From Bradyrhizobium sp. CB2312 (GTDB lineage Bacteria; Pseudomonadota; Alphaproteobacteria; Rhizobiales; Xanthobacteraceae), in assembly GCF_029714425.1 (NCBI RefSeq), contig NZ_CP121668.1:7027501-7091500 (forward strand): a stretch of 64,000 bases of DNA. Direction: 5' to 3'. Of the stretch, positions 63,014 to 64,000 are shown piece by piece. Positions within the stretch are counted from its first letter, which is position 1. Every line of letters begins with the position of its first letter. Under the pieces are notes generated by a model. That model saw only the letters and a program-made list of their open reading frames with translations, had not been told where the DNA came from and made no database searches. Both the position numbers and the translations under genes were made by a program.

Positions 63014-63045
63014 ACCTTTCCGACAGAGATACGGAGAGGCCGGAC

Positions 63046-64000
63046 GTGACTGAGCAAGCAATCCAACCGGCCTCCGACCACATTGACCTCGCCGACGCCG
63101 AACGCCGGATCAAGGCGATCTTCATCGGCTCGATCGGCAATCTCGTCGAGTGGTACGACTTCTACGCCTACACCGCGTTTGCGCTCTATTTCGCCCCGGC
63201 GTTCTTCCCCGGCAATGACCCCGTCGTACAGCAATTGAATGTCGCCGTGGTGTTCGCGGCGACCTTCCTGATGCGCCCGCTGGGCGGCTGGTTCTTCGGC
63301 TACCTCGCCGACCATTTCGGCCGGCGCATCTCGCTGACCCTGTCGGTCGTCTTCATGTGCTTCGGCTCGCTGATCATCGCGCTGACGCCGACCTATGCGA
63401 CGATCGGATTCGCAGCGCCGGTGATCCTGGCGCTCGCCCGCATCATCGAGGGCCTCAGCCTCGGCGGCGAATACGGCGCCAGCGCCACTTACCTCAGCGA
63501 AGTTGCCGACCCCAGGCATCGCGGCTTCTATTCGAGCTTCCAGTACGTCACGCTGATCGGCGGCCAACTCACCGCGATCATCGTGCTCCTGCTCCTGCAA
63601 AAGGTCTTCCTCACGCCGGAGGAACTGAAGGCCTGGGGCTGGCGCATCCCGTTCGCGATCGGTGCGGCGCTCGCGATTTTTGCCGCAGTGATGCGGCGCA
63701 ATCTGCACGAGACCGAGGCCTTCGAGGAAGCCAAGAAGGTCGTGAAGCCGACCGGCTCGCTCGCTAATCTGCTGCGCTATCCGCGCGAGCTGCTGCTGGT
63801 GGTCGGCCTCACCGCCGGCGGCACCGCGGCGTTCTACACTTTCACCACCTACATGCAGACCTTCGTCAAGCTCTCGGTCGGATTGACCGAGGACCAGACG
63901 ACTTTCGTGATCTTCGGCACGCTGATCTTCGCCACCATCCTGCAGCCGATCTACGGCGCGATCTCCGACAAGATCGGCCGCAAGCCGCTTTTGATCTTCT
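63046..64000 (+). CDS. MFS transporter, metabolite:H+ symporter (MHS) type, 3' end missing
   Basis: A 318-codon open frame from GTG 63046 (GGAGAGG upstream) to the window edge. It begins MTEQAIQPASDHIDLADAER, then IKAIFIGSIGNLVEWYDFYAYTAFALYFAPAFFPG and LMRPLGGWFFGYLADHFGRR, the hallmark of KgtP/ShiA/ProP-like symporters of organic acids or osmolytes; EGLSLGGEYGASATYLSEVAD and EAFEEAKK are further MHS motifs. It probably imports the substrate or exports the product of the P450. Confidence 0.92.
   Translation, partial: MTEQAIQPASDHIDLADAERRIKAIFIGSIGNLVEWYDFYAYTAFALYFAPAFFPGNDPVVQQLNVAVVFAATFLMRPLGGWFFGYLADHFGRRISLTLSVVFMCFGSLIIALTPTYATIGFAAPVILALARIIEGLSLGGEYGASATYLSEVADPRHRGFYSSFQYVTLIGGQLTAIIVLLLLQKVFLTPEELKAWGWRIPFAIGAALAIFAAVMRRNLHETEAFEEAKKVVKPTGSLANLLRYPRELLLVVGLTAGGTAAFYTFTTYMQTFVKLSVGLTEDQTTFVIFGTLIFATILQPIYGAISDKIGRKPLLIF

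Overview
The window is high-GC DNA from an alphaproteobacterium, most likely Bradyrhizobium or a close relative. Three things point there: the protein families and codon use, the dense set of CoA-ester catabolic genes, and the many short palindromic intergenic repeats of Bradyrhizobium type (for example elements beginning CGTCATTGCGAGCGAAGCG). It looks chromosomal. I see no rRNA, tRNA, transposase, phage gene or CRISPR array.

Layout. 1-7.9 kb: an SMP-30 lactonase cut by the window edge, phosphoenolpyruvate carboxylase (ppc), a YccF-family membrane protein, a rhomboid protease, and a glycogen debranching enzyme (glgX) interrupted by an in-frame TAG. 7.9-27 kb: a fatty-acid/CoA-ester block with two acyl-CoA ligases, three crotonases, two acyl-CoA dehydrogenases, two SDRs (one broken by TAG), an APH-like kinase with its small DUF6285 partner, a VOC protein, a YghU-type GST, a Baeyer-Villiger monooxygenase, a nitronate monooxygenase and a thiolase-like protein. 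The kinase, DUF6285 protein, ACAD11-like dehydrogenase, SDR and ligase match the parts list of the Pseudomonas levulinate (Lva) 4-hydroxyacyl-CoA route. 27-35.4 kb: an RND efflux pair without an outer-membrane channel, then two chemoreceptors. 35.5-39.3 kb: the L-threonate pathway (otnK, otnI, ltnD, and divergent otnC). 39.5-49.4 kb: a LysR-centred divergent unit with a DUF1445 hydro-lyase and a branched-chain-type ABC importer on one side, and an M20 amidohydrolase and two dehydrogenases on the other. 49.5-54.3 kb: SUFU-domain protein, tartrate/D-malate-type dehydrogenase, SDR, amidase and a small exported protein. 54.4-60.7 kb: an Aap-type amino-acid uptake and processing unit under an RpiR regulator, whose binding-protein gene has a frameshift in its signal peptide. 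60.7-64 kb: TetR, an unusual ferredoxin, a cytochrome P450 and an MHS-type transporter that runs off the end.

Two window-wide patterns stand out. Three otherwise intact genes carry single-base-scale lesions (two TAG codons and one frameshift). The palindromic repeats sit in 8 of 10 convergent gene gaps and in none of 10 divergent gaps, and two of them contain smaller nested insertions. The best candidates for undescribed biology are the LysR-centred catabolic unit (39.5-49.4 kb) and the ACAD11/Lva-like kinase-dehydrogenase set (13.5-21.2 kb).
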